Shown piece by piece: positions 12,777 to 23,445 of a stretch of 64,000 nucleotides of DNA (position 1 is the first letter of the stretch; every line of letters starts with the position of its first letter). Location: NCBI GenBank assembly GCA_902806565.1, contig CADCXA010000066.1:310001-374000 (forward strand), given 5' to 3'. Under the pieces are notes generated by a model. The model had not been told where the DNA came from, ran no database searches, and worked only from the letters and a program-made list of their open reading frames with translations. A program made the position numbers and the translations under genes. Source of the stretch: Hypoxylon rubiginosum. Lineage: Eukaryota; Ascomycota; Sordariomycetes; Xylariales; Hypoxylaceae.

Positions 12777-14791
12777 TTAAACCCGACATAATCGGTATTC
12801 AATTTCTTTCCAACGGTCGTTTCCAACGCAAGGATCACACCATAGAACGTCTAATGGATCTACTTCTCGCTTAATGCTTAGGAGGCGGTCGTAGCTATCC
12901 CCCCAGAAGCTACGTTGCCAATCCGGCTCTGCAGGGTTGTTCTATATCCTCCGTTAGTTAATCGTACGCATTGTGTGTAGAGAGGTGGGAGAAAGGGGTG
13001 CGGCTTACCTCGTTGACATAAGAACCCATGCTTGGCGATAGCTGCCGCATGGGTTCCGTCCTCTCGTTGATTTTGGCTAGAGCCTCTATCTTGGCGGTGT
13101 GATTCAACGGGGAAAATTGCAAGCCATTGGCTTTGACATGCAACGTTAGTCCCAGTCTCAGATAATAGAGGGGTGTTCTATAGGGGAGCTTACTTGCGTG
13201 AGCAATTGTTCTTCTCCACGAAGGGTTTACGCTATTGCTGCCGCCTCTTGGTTTGGCATCCCTGACCCCCTGGCCGGCTACGAGAAAGGCTTGACTGTCG
13301 CCTAACACTTTGAAAGCCTCGCTCACCGCGGTCGTGTTCCCGGTCAAGGCGGGAGCGTCTAGGAGGTGAGAGCCAAGCCATCCGTCGTAACCGGCGGTGT
13401 ACTTGTCGAAGTGCAAGTTGAACCAGTCCTGGAAGGTTGGGTACGGCACGGGGCCTAAGCCTATCGACACGCCCGGCCAAGTTTTGTTGACGTGATCCAG
13501 GATCGGGGCCCATATGTCCACCATGTCCTGAATGTCTTGGGTGTTCGTGATTATAAAAGATCCCGCAAATCCCGCGCCGCTTTCGGTAAATCCGGGATAC
13601 GTGAAATTGTCGGTGAAGATGGCATATCCCGATAGTCCCTTGGAGTCAAGGTAAGGATACTGGGAGAGTATGTATCCCGCCATATCCCATACGTACGAGG
13701 CATTGAGATCGGCTGTTAATAGCGTCACATCTACCCCGACTACAGGAGGCGTTGGGTACGTAACGAGTGTAAATTCGGTAACAACCCCAAACGTCGAGCC
13801 CCCGCCCTATTTTATGCATTAGGAATCAATCTATGTTAAATCTCTGGATAGATAGATTAACTTACACCTCGCATGGCCCAGAATAAGTCCTGATTTTGGC
13901 ACTCGTTCGCTACGACGATGTCTCCCATCGGCGTCACGACCTCCATTTCCAATACTTGATCTGCGCCAAGTCCGTAGTGAGGCGCGAGGATCGAATGGCC
14001 ACCCCCGGTGATGTAACCACCGAGGCTGACGGTTTTGCTATTTCCGCCAACGATCGTTTGATTGATCTCTTGCAGTTCGTCGAGTATATGCCCGACTTGA
14101 GAGCCACCCCCAGCCGTCACAGCCGTGGTGTCGATGGTGAAGTTACAGCCGCGCGGCTGAAATGACGTGTGCGTCTCCAAGTCCTGCATGTGGTGGACCC
14201 ATATCGAGAGAGCCCCGGGAGCTTGACTCCTGCCCTGGTAGTCATGTCCACTACTCTTCACTACGATTCGGACGTTGTGGGCGCGGGCTGCATGCGTTGA
14301 TCAGCCACCCGCATTTCATCACGGCGCCTCATTAGATTCACACAAAACTCACCAAAATCCAGGCTTAGCTTGATGTCCTGAGCGGTCGTCGCGTTCACGA
14401 CGAAATAAGGATATCCAGAATCGCTGCATGGACCATCTGGGAAGCCAGGAAGGCAGGAATCGTTGTTGTACTGCTGCCACATGTTCGACACGGGGTCGTT
14501 CTGGTGAAAGTCGTAGGTGCTCCACCCTGCGACGACGGCGGCGCACCCGTCGGCGTCGTAGGTCGGCTGTCCGGGATGGCAGACAGCTCCAGGAGGAACC
14601 GATCGGAGAAGTTTTCCTCCGGTAGACTGGTTGAACTGCGCCCACGTCTCGTCGGAAGGCCATCCGACGGACCCTGGAAAGGCTCTGCACGCTGCCTCCC
14701 CGCTGTCTGCCCTTGGCTCCTGCCCTGAGAAGGCATTGCCGTAGGCGACGAGGGGCGCGAGAGCGAGGAGAAGCCTCTGTGTAGTTAGCAT
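12777..14791 (-). CDS. Secreted FAD-linked oxidase (AA7 / isoamyl alcohol oxidase type)
   Basis: Five exons: 14791-14353, 14287-13866, 13806-13194, 13130-13009, 12941-12777; all joins keep frame and give about 586 residues. A signal peptide covers residues 1-20, and many N-x-S/T sites suit a secreted glycoprotein. The FAD_binding_4 fold is shown by VVKSSGHDYQGRS, where His161 is the expected flavin attachment residue, by SLGGYITGGGHS, and by FWAMRGGGGSTFGVVTEF. The C-terminal berberine-bridge-enzyme segment is intact after two late introns (SYVNE, then PDWQRSFWGDSY, and WCDPCVG near the end). The N-terminal CRAFPGSVGWPS block is typical of fungal isoamyl-alcohol-oxidase homologues. It should oxidise an alcohol or sugar and yield H2O2; the substrate is not predictable. 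A TATA-like ACATATAAGT lies on the minus strand near 14873-14882. Confidence 0.88.
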
Positions 14792-15662
14792 GGCGCTATT
14801 GAACGAGGTGTGAATGAGTGAGGCTAATGTGCTAGCCGTGCTGAACTTACGACGCGTGAGTGTGAACGGTACTTATATGTTAGTGTATTATAATTGTGTA
14901 TACAATTATGCCTGTCGCCAACGAATTAATGCTACGCTGCGCCGCACGCGTAGTCTTATGTTAGTTCAAGTATAGTAGGGATGAGATATCCGAGAAGATA
15001 TCCGAGATCGTTGGTTTACTGAATGATGAGGCGTCGGCTCCCTCAGCGTCACGATCTGCAATTTTCAGCTATGTACCTAACCGTGGTGTGGCTTGCCTAT
15101 ACTCGACAAGGGGGGGAAGGACGGAAGATGCCAGCTTTAGGTAGGATTGGAGCTGAAGAGCCCCGGTCTTGTGCAGCTTCCGATTCGTCCACCTCGCCGT
15201 CGCTCTCGCTTTCGTCTGTCCCTCGCCCATGCAGAGTTTGGGCTGTAATCATTCAGCCACGCGTAAAACCATGGAACTCTGGCCTCTGTGTCGGATTTTA
15301 TTACCAGCACAGCTATATCCACTCTTTAGGGTACCTATATGATTTATCAAGTATAGAGCATTGAAGAACCGTTGCCAGTATTCTGTCATAAACTGGAAAG
15401 ACAGGTATTTTAGGGGGCCTAGAAATCGAAGACCCCTGTCTCGGAGATCGTCACCAAAACGTCAACGTTTACGCTCCGAGGCTTGCCTCCGACGTAAAAG
15501 TGCACGAGCCTGCACGGAAAAAATCCTATATAGAAACAGTTTTTGCAAAGAATTGGTGAGGATTGGTATTTTATTGACTATGAAGCCTCGCTCATGAGCG
15601 CTTAACTAGAATATCTACAGCATTTGGTCAAACTTGACGCATACCAACCCAATTTGGTTCTA
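14792..15662. other. Intergenic, no gene recognised
   Basis: Promoter region of the FAD oxidase plus DNA up to the P450 relic. Short open frames are present but none resembles a known family. A short direct repeat (AGATATCCGAGA type) lies near 14986-15008. Confidence 0.5.
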
Positions 15663-16438
15663 TTAGCAGAAAGTATTCCTCGCATATAGCCTTTCATCCA
15701 TTTCACGAGGGTAGAATACTAGATTGAGCCCATCATGAGTCGCCGAGAGAATATCGTATAGCTGGTATTCGCTACATCGGCCCCTTCCATTCATTCCGCC
15801 CTTTTTTTCGCCGCCTACCTCTCCCTGCTTTCCCGAAGCCGTTTCGAAGTCGAAATATCACAGTGTTTTGGCTATCACAAAGCTCATTTGCAAGTAGACC
15901 AGTGCACTGGGACAGCGCCGGCTCCCAATAGAAAATTCCACGAAAGTATCTCGCATGACCTTCCTCTAGGCTTCGTTGGTTTCGGATGGTAACCACCGCT
16001 CTGGTTTGTAGGTAAATGGACCCGGGAAATATTTTTCGTTACGATGAAACAAGTATATATTGACACCGACCTGAGTTCCTTGGGATATTGAATCCTTCGA
16101 CCACAGTCGGCGGGCCGCTATCGTTGTGCGCAGCTTCTTTCCAGAACGTACCGCAAATCGACGGGGATAATCTCAACGCCTCGTCGATACGAGAACGGAG
16201 GAACCGGCAGCTTCTAAGCTGAGGTCCGTCCCGAATCTCGGAGACGCTGTTGAATGTAAATCGGATCTCCTCAGCAAGTCGAGAGTAGCTTTCTTTGCTC
16301 TTAGACAAGTAGAAGAACAAGGCACATAACCTGTTGAAGACCTTTCACTCCCTGCTGGCACGAGGAATGTCGTTTCAGACCAGACTTCATCCACGGGGGC
16401 GCTTTCACCACAGTCTGGGCTTATAGAGTTCGCAGTAA
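15663..16438 (-). pseudogene. Cytochrome P450, broken C-terminal fragment
   Basis: Read on the minus strand from about 16438 to 15663, the C-terminal half of a microsomal fungal P450 is clear but spread over shifting frames. It shows the I-helix region (DEVWSETTFLVPAGS), a segment with the ExxR core (IDEALRLSP), the PERW motif (YKPERWLP) and the haem loop F-S-I-G-S-R-R-C, followed by AKTL-x-YFDFE and a plausible C-terminal end. Damage seen: a frameshift between the I-helix and FFYLSKS, a second between NIP and GTQVGVN, an in-frame TAG at 15966-15968 and a TGA at 15858-15860 where the family has Trp. The N-terminal half and membrane anchor are absent upstream. It is a relic rather than an intron-rich gene: no GT-AG pairs repair the breaks. 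Confidence 0.8.
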
Positions 16439-17555
16439 CAGTATATACCTACCTCCCAACCTGGGTAGATTTCAGTTGATATGACTCTTTTGGAAACAAG
16501 AATAAATCATATTTCTCAACAACCGTATGTACTGTAAGTCTGTTCATAACGCGGAAGTACCAAGAGATAGCGAAGCCTAAGCCACTTGAGTAAGACAATT
16601 AACCTAGTCTCCTGTGCTAATTTAAAAATCAAACTTGCTAATCATCTGAGATGATGAAGAAGCTAATCGCATTGATTAAAGAAACGCCATTCAGGGACCG
16701 AAATATCAAAGCAGTACCCGACAGACAATGTTTACTCTAAACCGAGCTTGAAGAGCCATTCCCTAGGTAGGCATATATATCTAGGGATGTTAGAAGAAAC
16801 GAGACTTCTACTTTGGGCAGAGATCTACATTGAAGAGAGATTTGGTAAGTTTGTGGCCGAACCTTGTGATAATCTTGGAACGCTCAGACACCGTAGTAGT
16901 TTGAGGTAGATAGTCTTACCAGGGGTTATAACAAACTACACGAAAATTCGATAAACTTTTCCCTCCTGCGCATTTTGGATCTTATGAGATACCTACGGTA
17001 AGGCTAAATGTAACCGGAAAAAATTATTTGCAGAGGAGATGCGAGTAAGTTAATGGTATATCGAGGTTGACATATTTATTCCCTGTTTTTATCTTGAAGT
17101 TGTCCGCACCTAATTCACGGTGTGTATCTGTGTCCTGTTTGACCTTATATTCAACTCTTTGGGTTAGACTAGGCGACTTGGTTAGGGAGTTAGCAAGTAT
17201 CTGCCTACCTCCCTCGAGTCTCATTATTGTGGTATATCTGTTTGCTCATCTATTTTATTAAGAGCGTAACTCCAGGTCTAGGTACCTACATCTCGATAGT
17301 TTGCGGGTAATTTGCGAATGTGCGGGCTACAACAATACCATGGTACGCGCAATCCCGGCCCCCGGGTATCTAGGAGGTAGGTAACAAGTGTTGCGAAAGA
17401 ATCTGTAGCTGCTAAGTGATATATACCCTTCCTTCAGTCATCACTTTCTCAGCTCACATAAACTACCTCGGCAGCCTTGACCGTGGATCCTTGGACAACA
17501 AAGGTGCTCCAACCCACGTACAACGGCTCAAGATTCATCAACCCGAAGAACGGAG
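16439..17555. other. Intergenic, no gene recognised
   Basis: No P450 N-terminus and no other family is visible here. TAGGTAGG-type oligomers occur near 16763, 17281 and 17370. The right end must hold the promoter of the rhodopsin-like gene. Confidence 0.5.
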
Positions 17556-19010
17556 ATGCCTATTAACAGAATGTCTCTAGAAAACTTCCAATCTCTGTCT
17601 AAAGAAGAACAGGATATTATTTTAAATTCCCCAGCATTACAGTCACCGGAGGGTGTCATACCAAACTTCGAACATCCACCGAATCGAAACGGCATCGCTC
17701 ATTCTGTCACTGCCTTATGCCTGATATTAACTACTGCGGCTGTTCTTACCCGTGTGTATTCTCGGATAGTTTGCGTGAAAAAGATTGAGATAGAAGATGG
17801 TGAGTCGTCAACTAATTCAGTCCACCGTTTACATTTACTGACGAAACCTTTCAATAATAGTGTTAGCACTCGGAGTCTTCGGCACTTTTCTTGGATGCAT
17901 CGCTTGCAATTATTGGACTATGGAGGTCGGCGGTCTCTTTGTGCATCAATGGGATGTTCAGATAAAAGACATATCGTTACTTTTATATGTAAGCTTGGGG
18001 ATATGCCTCTTCAAGGAGGTCAGCTGGCTAACTATAGATAACAGATCTTCCATATAGGCGCCAACCTCTGCGCAGTTACCATTATGATCCTCAAAACATC
18101 AATCCTACTCGAATGGCAGAGGCTGTTTGTTGCTCCGGGAACTCGAAATTATTTTTTCTGGATTTGTCGGGTTGTTTTATGGTACACAGATCTACTACCT
18201 ACCCCTTACAGAAGACCAACCATATGCTAATTCTAATTGCCAGGACTCATCTACTTTTTCACAGCAGTTGGATCATTGTTGAAAATATTTCCTGCACACC
18301 ACATCGCAAAATATGGGATGTGACGATGTCCAATGGCTCCTGTATTGACGTCAAATTTCTGTACATTCCGGCCGCCGTCATCAATCTTGTATCCAACATC
18401 ATTATCCTCGTGCTTCCGCAGCGCGTGATTTGGGGACTGCAAACGTCATCCAAGAATAAAATTGGCATCTCGCTCATCTTTGCGATAGGCATTCTGTAAG
18501 TAAAGGTCAAGAAAGGATTACCGTTAGTGACGCTAATTAACTTTTCTCAGTGCTTGCGTCGCAGCTGCGTTCCGCATAGAAGAGTCTGTTCGATTCCTCG
18601 AATCACAGGACAGCCTATACACCGCATCCGGCATGTATCTCTGGATTCTGGCGGAGCAAACGAGCTTGTTTATTGTCTTCTGCGCGCCCGCTGCTCCAAG
18701 AGCGTTTATGGCCACTGGACCAAGACGGAGGAGGTTGGTGGCAATGCTGGTGCCGCGGACCAAACCGGCAGTGAGATTCGCTCCTAGCGAGCCTCGTTCT
18801 GGAAGTGATGGCAAGTTGCCCAGGAATATGTTTACTAAAGTCGGCGAGCATGGAATTTCTCTGACGCAGGTACGATCGTCGCGACATTCTATATCGGAGT
18901 CCATCGAGCAGCTACATAGAGGGGATTTAGAGACTGGGATTCTCCGCACGACTCAGGTCGTAGTCGAGATCGCACCTAAGAAGGAAGGCGAGGATATTGA
19001 CCTAAAATGA
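17556..19010 (+). CDS. Fungal rhodopsin-like seven-helix membrane protein
   Basis: Five exons: 17556-17799, 17861-17988, 18045-18181, 18244-18495, 18551-19010; introns of 55-62 bp, all in frame, about 406 residues. An alternative start five codons in (17571) is possible. The exons carry successive hydrophobic helices (SVTALCLILTTAAVLTRVY, VLALGVFGTFLGCIACNYW, IFHIGANLCAVTIMILKTSILLEW, then the helices around VINLVSNIIILVLPQRVIW and IGISLIFAIGILACVAAAF). The ENISCTPHRKIWD segment followed by a second Cys is typical of the fungal rhodopsin-like domain (Fung_rhodopsin, formerly DUF3112-like/PTH11-related proteins). The tail after about residue 300 is basic, Ser-rich and probably cytosolic. Members are plasma-membrane proteins of unknown ligand, some suspected receptors; no function beyond this is supported. 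It stands next to a decayed transposon. Confidence 0.85.
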
Positions 19011-19147
19011 GGTATCGGGTACCATCTGTCCCTGACCAGCGAGAACGACCCACCGGCGAACCCGCAAAATTGACCAAAACCCATTTATTTCTCAAGGCTT
19101 TAATTAATCCATGAAAAATTGTAGAAATATATAATTACTGTAGATAG

Positions 19148-19545
19148 AAATAGAATTGATTGATTAATTGGTATATCTAGCCGGAGCTCGAATTGCCTTG
19201 CCAGAACGCGTATTTTGGGGGGGTATATATGCAGTGATATAATCCTCCTCGTCTGTATCCTCGGAATCTTGCTTTTCTTCTTCATTCTCAACAACAATGG
19301 GTAATTGAGCTGTTTTAGTTTGCTTATTGATATTATCGCTAATTGCGAGTATTTTGGCAATAGTAATAAATTTCCTATTAGGGTTGGGGACCTTCTTGTG
19401 CTTCTTAACTTGGTCACGCTCGATTTGGGCTCTGAGCGCAGATACCTCTCGATTTCTGAGGGTTAGCTTGGTTGTCTGGCGGTTGAATAGTTTTGTTATA
19501 TTTTTGAGTGTCCTATAGATGCTTGGGTCCGATATTTTAAATAAA
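19148..19545 (-). pseudogene. Fot1/pogo-type transposase, C-terminal remnant
   Basis: On the minus strand an open frame of about 130 codons ends at a TAA near 19165. Its content matches the tail of fungal Fot1/pogo (DDE_1) transposases: a coiled region with RNREVSALRAQIERDQ, then the basic K-K-H-K-K-V-P-N-P-N-R-K-F box, then an acidic stretch (ENEEEKQDSEDTDEED) before the end. Upstream (rightward) the frame runs into a TAA at about 19550 and then into extremely AT-rich DNA, where the DDE catalytic core should be but cannot be read. The fragment cannot be functional. Confidence 0.7.
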
Positions 19546-19549
19546 TTTT

Positions 19550-21660
19550 AAATATAGCGTTTTGTATGTGGCGTTAAAGTTGATATCGTGAGATTGTGGA
19601 TATTTAAGTCCTGTTGAGTTAATTTTTTGATATCTTCCCTGTCTAATTGAATTTCAGGATGCCGTAACGCTTTGGAACGATTAATTGGTTAATTCCCTAT
19701 CGTCCTGAAGCCGGATTTGTTATTTTTTGCAGTTAAAGTAACTGTCCTGGCTTTTAAATAATAATGTAGAAAATTAAGCTTGTTTATAAAATTAGAATCG
19801 GTTATTATAAATAATTTATTTAAGATTTAACGATAGGTAAATTTCAAAGCGTTATAAGAATTGTTATTTAGTGGCTGGAGTTTATAAAAAATGTATGCCG
19901 GTAAAAAACATAAGTAAATATTATTAAAAAAGTAGATAAATATAAATTTATTTTAAGGCTTATTTTTATTAGTATATAAAAAATTAAAAAAAAATAAAAA
20001 AATTAAAAAAATAACACTTAAAGCTAAAGAAATTAATATATTAATTAATATATAACTTTTATAGTTATTAAATATTAATAAGCGTACCTTATAAAAGAAT
20101 TTTAATAAGGGCTTAGTTTTAATAATAAATATGTTTTTTAATTATTTAACGGCGATTTTATTATTTATTTAGTTGTTTTTAAATATTATATAATACTAAT
20201 TAACTATAGCTTTAAATTGCTTTTTAAACCAATTTATTTATATGTTTTTTCCTTTAAAAATTATATTTAGTTTAAAAAGCTGGTTTATAATATTTATATA
20301 TTTAATAAAAAATGTTTAAAAACGGTTTTACAGGCTTTTTATAAAAGATTTTTTAAATATTAAGCTTTTTAAAACTAGTTTATTAATTTTTAATATTACA
20401 GTTAATTAATTAAGTTAAATATATAAAAAAAATATAGCTTTTTTATTATATTTAATTATAATATCTTTTTTATTTATATTAAAAATTAATTTAAGTTTTA
20501 TTTATTTATATTTATTTTATTTAACGTTAAAATACTATTTTACGGTTTTAAAATTAAAATTATTAAATTTAATAGCTTTAATTTTACGATTTATTTTTAT
20601 GTGTATAAATAAATTTCGGCGAGTAAAAACCTTAAATTAATTTTTATTTAAAAGCTTCTTTAAATTTACTAGGTTTTTTATAATTAAATATACGGTATTA
20701 TAATTAAAAATATATTTTATTAAATTCTAATAAATAATTTATTTAGTAAGTTTTTTTTTTTATTTATAAGTTAATATTTAAGCGTTTTAAAAAGCTTTTA
20801 TAAATAATCGTTTATAAAATTAATAATATATAATAAATTAAAAAATTATATATTTAAAAAATACTATATAAATAAAAATATTATTTTAAATAATATTTAA
20901 AATAATTTTAGTTATTATTTTTTTATTATAAGGTGTTATATTAAATTTTAATAAAGTTATTTAAGTTTATATTTAAAAAATAATGCTTTTATAAAAAGCT
21001 AAAAATTAATATTTTATATTAAAAGTTATATTTTAGTTTTTAATAATTATATAATTAATTAATTTTAAACTTTATATCTAAATAAATTAATTAATATTTA
21101 CTTCGAATTTTTAATTTTATATTATATAAAATAAAATTAATTAAAATATATATAAATAAAATAAATAGGTTTTAATTAATTTTACAAGTTTATTAATAAG
21201 TTATTTTTACTAGTTAAAAATAAATAATAAAAAAGTTTTTAAAAAATATAAAAAATTTAAAACTTAAAAAGCTAAATATATATAATATAAAAAAATTAAC
21301 TTTATTTTACTTATAAATAATATACTAATGTAAAATATAATATCTTAAAATTTAGTTTTTATTTATTAAAAATACGAAAAAAATATTATAATTAATTATA
21401 TAATAACTAAATAACTAATAAATAATCTTATATAATTAACAAAAGCTATAAGATAAAAATAACGTAATATAAACTTTTAAAATCCCCTTTTAATTATAAG
21501 GAGTTATAGTTTATTTACTTGTTATAATACGTTGTAACTTAATTTTTATTACGTATTATAAGTTACTTTTTAAAATATATAAGTAAATGAATTATAACAT
21601 ATTCTAGCAAGCGATTTATAACGTATTATTATATAATAAGTAGGTTACAATTATAACGGG
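19550..21660. repeat. RIP-degraded AT block, body of a dead DNA transposon
   Basis: About 2.1 kb of very AT-rich sequence directly continuous with the transposase tail. That length suits the missing body of a roughly 2-kb Fot1-type element. A and T runs dominate; occasional CG and GC dinucleotides survive, CA/TG are scarce. I could not identify terminal inverted repeats. Confidence 0.6.
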
Positions 21661-21811
21661 TAAGTTATAGCGGATTAGAGCTTTCTAGGTACCTACCTAG
21701 GTACGTTATAGTTACAGTGGTTTTAGGCTTAGTTTTAAAGGCGCAGGTTATTCCCCTTTTTATAAGTAGAATTCTCCCAACCAGTTCTTAGTTATTAACA
21801 CGAGAAAATAG

Positions 21812-21816
21812 ATAGC
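21812..21816. other. Target-site duplication, left copy (ATAGC)
   Basis: ATAGC directly precedes the 5' LTR and is repeated exactly at 27624-27628 after the 3' LTR, the mark of integrase-mediated insertion with a 5-bp stagger. Confidence 0.9.
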
Positions 21817-21998
21817 TGTTAGATAATAAGAGGTTATTCTGGAGGACCTATTCAGGTCCTGCGCACAGGCCAACGGCCGGAGCCGCAATAACCTTATTAC
21901 GAGGCTATTCTAAGGAATCGCGAGAACACGTACAATTAGGAGACACACACTTAATACACACAATTAACCCCCTAATTGAATACACACGTTATCTGACA
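21817..21998 (+). repeat. 5' LTR of the copia element
   Basis: 182 bp, begins TGTTAGATAA and ends TTATCTGACA, so the ends form a 10-bp inverted repeat with one mismatch. No difference from the 3' LTR was found on reading them side by side. Confidence 0.95.
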
Positions 21999-22018
21999 AT
22001 TAAGAGTCTCATTCGCTC
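21999..22018 (+). other. Primer-binding site, candidate half-tRNA-Lys(CUU)
   Basis: The bases directly after the LTR, ATTAAGAGTCTCAT, are complementary to the anticodon stem-loop region typical of tRNA-Lys with anticodon CUU (…TGAGACTCTTAAT). A primer ending in the anticodon loop would be a 5' tRNA half, as known for Drosophila copia with initiator tRNA-Met. The match is about 14 bases; beyond that it weakens. Confidence 0.55.
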
Positions 22019-22147
22019 AAGAATCAAAGAGCTATATACGAATAACGATACGTGACCTTCAATTAGCCGAAAACCACAAAATTACGAAACGGTTACATCA
22101 ACGAAACCTTCCACAACCCGAATCCGACCAATAGCAAAGAAGACGGC

Positions 22148-23407
22148 ATGTCGAAAGCAGTAGAAGAGAAGGTCTTTTACAACGGCCCAATTGACTGGGA
22201 ACGATGGGATAGAGAGTTCCAAACAAAGGCTATTGACCTAGAACTTTGGAAGTACATCAATCCTACAGAAACGTTAGAATGGCCAGAGGAGCCATTCCAG
22301 CCAGACGTTGGCGACTATCCAAAGAAAGCTCAACGGATAACGCGAAATTCATCGAACAACAGTTCCCAAACTGCGATAAATGAAAGTCAAGAGGAACAAG
22401 TCGAAATAGGTGGAAGACCTACAAGTCTAGTAGAGATGACGAAGGAAGGCAGAGCCATCTACAAGGAAGATTGGACCTTCTATAGTCACGATCACAAGAT
22501 CTATCAGACTCATCGACAAGCAGTCAAGGAACTGAGGAACTGGGTCACCAACTCTGTATCCTTGAATTACCGAGACACGTGCTTTGGCCCAACAGACACC
22601 TTGTACGAGTGGTACAAGAAACTGTCTGCCACTGGCAAAGTGTACAACAATCAATTGAAGCCACAGGCTCAAGAACGATATAAGAAAGCAGTGCAACGAC
22701 TGACAAAGATGCCTAAGAACTTCGAGGCATGGATAACTGAATGGGAATCAGCCATCGCAAATGCAAAGGCAAAGGGCCTTACAGATATCACCGACAGCCG
22801 ACTACTAATGAAGGATCTTGAAGTTGCACTTGGCGGCATTCTAAGCAACTGGGTGACCAGTTATAGACTGCTGAGCACTGACAAGATCAGAAGCGACACG
22901 CTCAGCTACTTAGATGTAGCAGCTGCCTTACGCGAACACACATCCTTACAACTAACTCTTGCACGGCCCCGCCCTGCGAAGGGAGCATTCGCTGCTCAAT
23001 TCGGCAACACGGAATCTGATCACGACAGAGACTCAGATACCGAGCCGGGAAGAGAAAAGGACGCCACTCCTGGACCCTCTGATCGATCAAAACGAGGCAG
23101 AGGTGGTAGGAGCCGCGGCAGATCACGAGGCCGAAGCAGTCTAGATAGACGAGCTGAGTCAACCAAGAGAAAACGAGCCGACACATCTGCCGATCGCCCA
23201 CGAGAAACCAACACTCCATGCCCAGCCTGCTACGGCTACCACGAGATTCTCGACTGCTGGTATATTGTTGAAGACAAGGCTCCAGAAGACTGGACCCCAA
23301 ACTTCACCGCAAAGAGAATGATCGAACACAAGATAACTGAAGACAATACGTTTGCTGAGCTAGTCAAGAAGACAAAGAAGAGGTCATCTGCGCAAAGTGG
23401 GGATTGA
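22148..23407 (+). CDS. gag: Copia Gag (capsid/nucleocapsid) protein
   Basis: 419 residues from the ATG at 22148 to the UGA at 23405-23407; this ATG follows a leader of about 150 bp after the LTR. The N-terminal part (GPIDWERWDREFQTKA) and the central helical segment resemble fungal copia capsid regions. A strongly basic Arg/Ser/Gly stretch lies around residues 310-345. A zinc knuckle of form C-x2-C-x3-H-x4-C follows (CPACYGYHEILDC). Gag packages the element RNA into virus-like particles. The terminator is in frame with the downstream protease-integrase-RT frame and sits in a readthrough context (see pol). Confidence 0.92.
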   Translation: MSKAVEEKVFYNGPIDWERWDREFQTKAIDLELWKYINPTETLEWPEEPFQPDVGDYPKKAQRITRNSSNNSSQTAINESQEEQVEIGGRPTSLVEMTKEGRAIYKEDWTFYSHDHKIYQTHRQAVKELRNWVTNSVSLNYRDTCFGPTDTLYEWYKKLSATGKVYNNQLKPQAQERYKKAVQRLTKMPKNFEAWITEWESAIANAKAKGLTDITDSRLLMKDLEVALGGILSNWVTSYRLLSTDKIRSDTLSYLDVAAALREHTSLQLTLARPRPAKGAFAAQFGNTESDHDRDSDTEPGREKDATPGPSDRSKRGRGGRSRGRSRGRSSLDRRAESTKRKRADTSADRPRETNTPCPACYGYHEILDCWYIVEDKAPEDWTPNFTAKRMIEHKITEDNTFAELVKKTKKRSSAQSGD

Positions 23408-23445
23408 CTAGTTCGAGTAATTGGGAGAACAAAAGGAACGTTCTC
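23405..23445 (+). promoter_or_regulatory. UGA-CUAG stop-codon readthrough signal with downstream hairpin
   Basis: The gag stop is followed by CTAGT, giving UGACUAG, the strongest natural readthrough context described in cellular and viral genes. A 6-bp perfect stem (GAGAAC at 23425-23430 with GTTCTC at 23440-23445, 9-base loop) begins 17 bases after the stop. The pol frame is the same as gag (no shift needed). Signal function is inferred from context. Confidence 0.65.
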
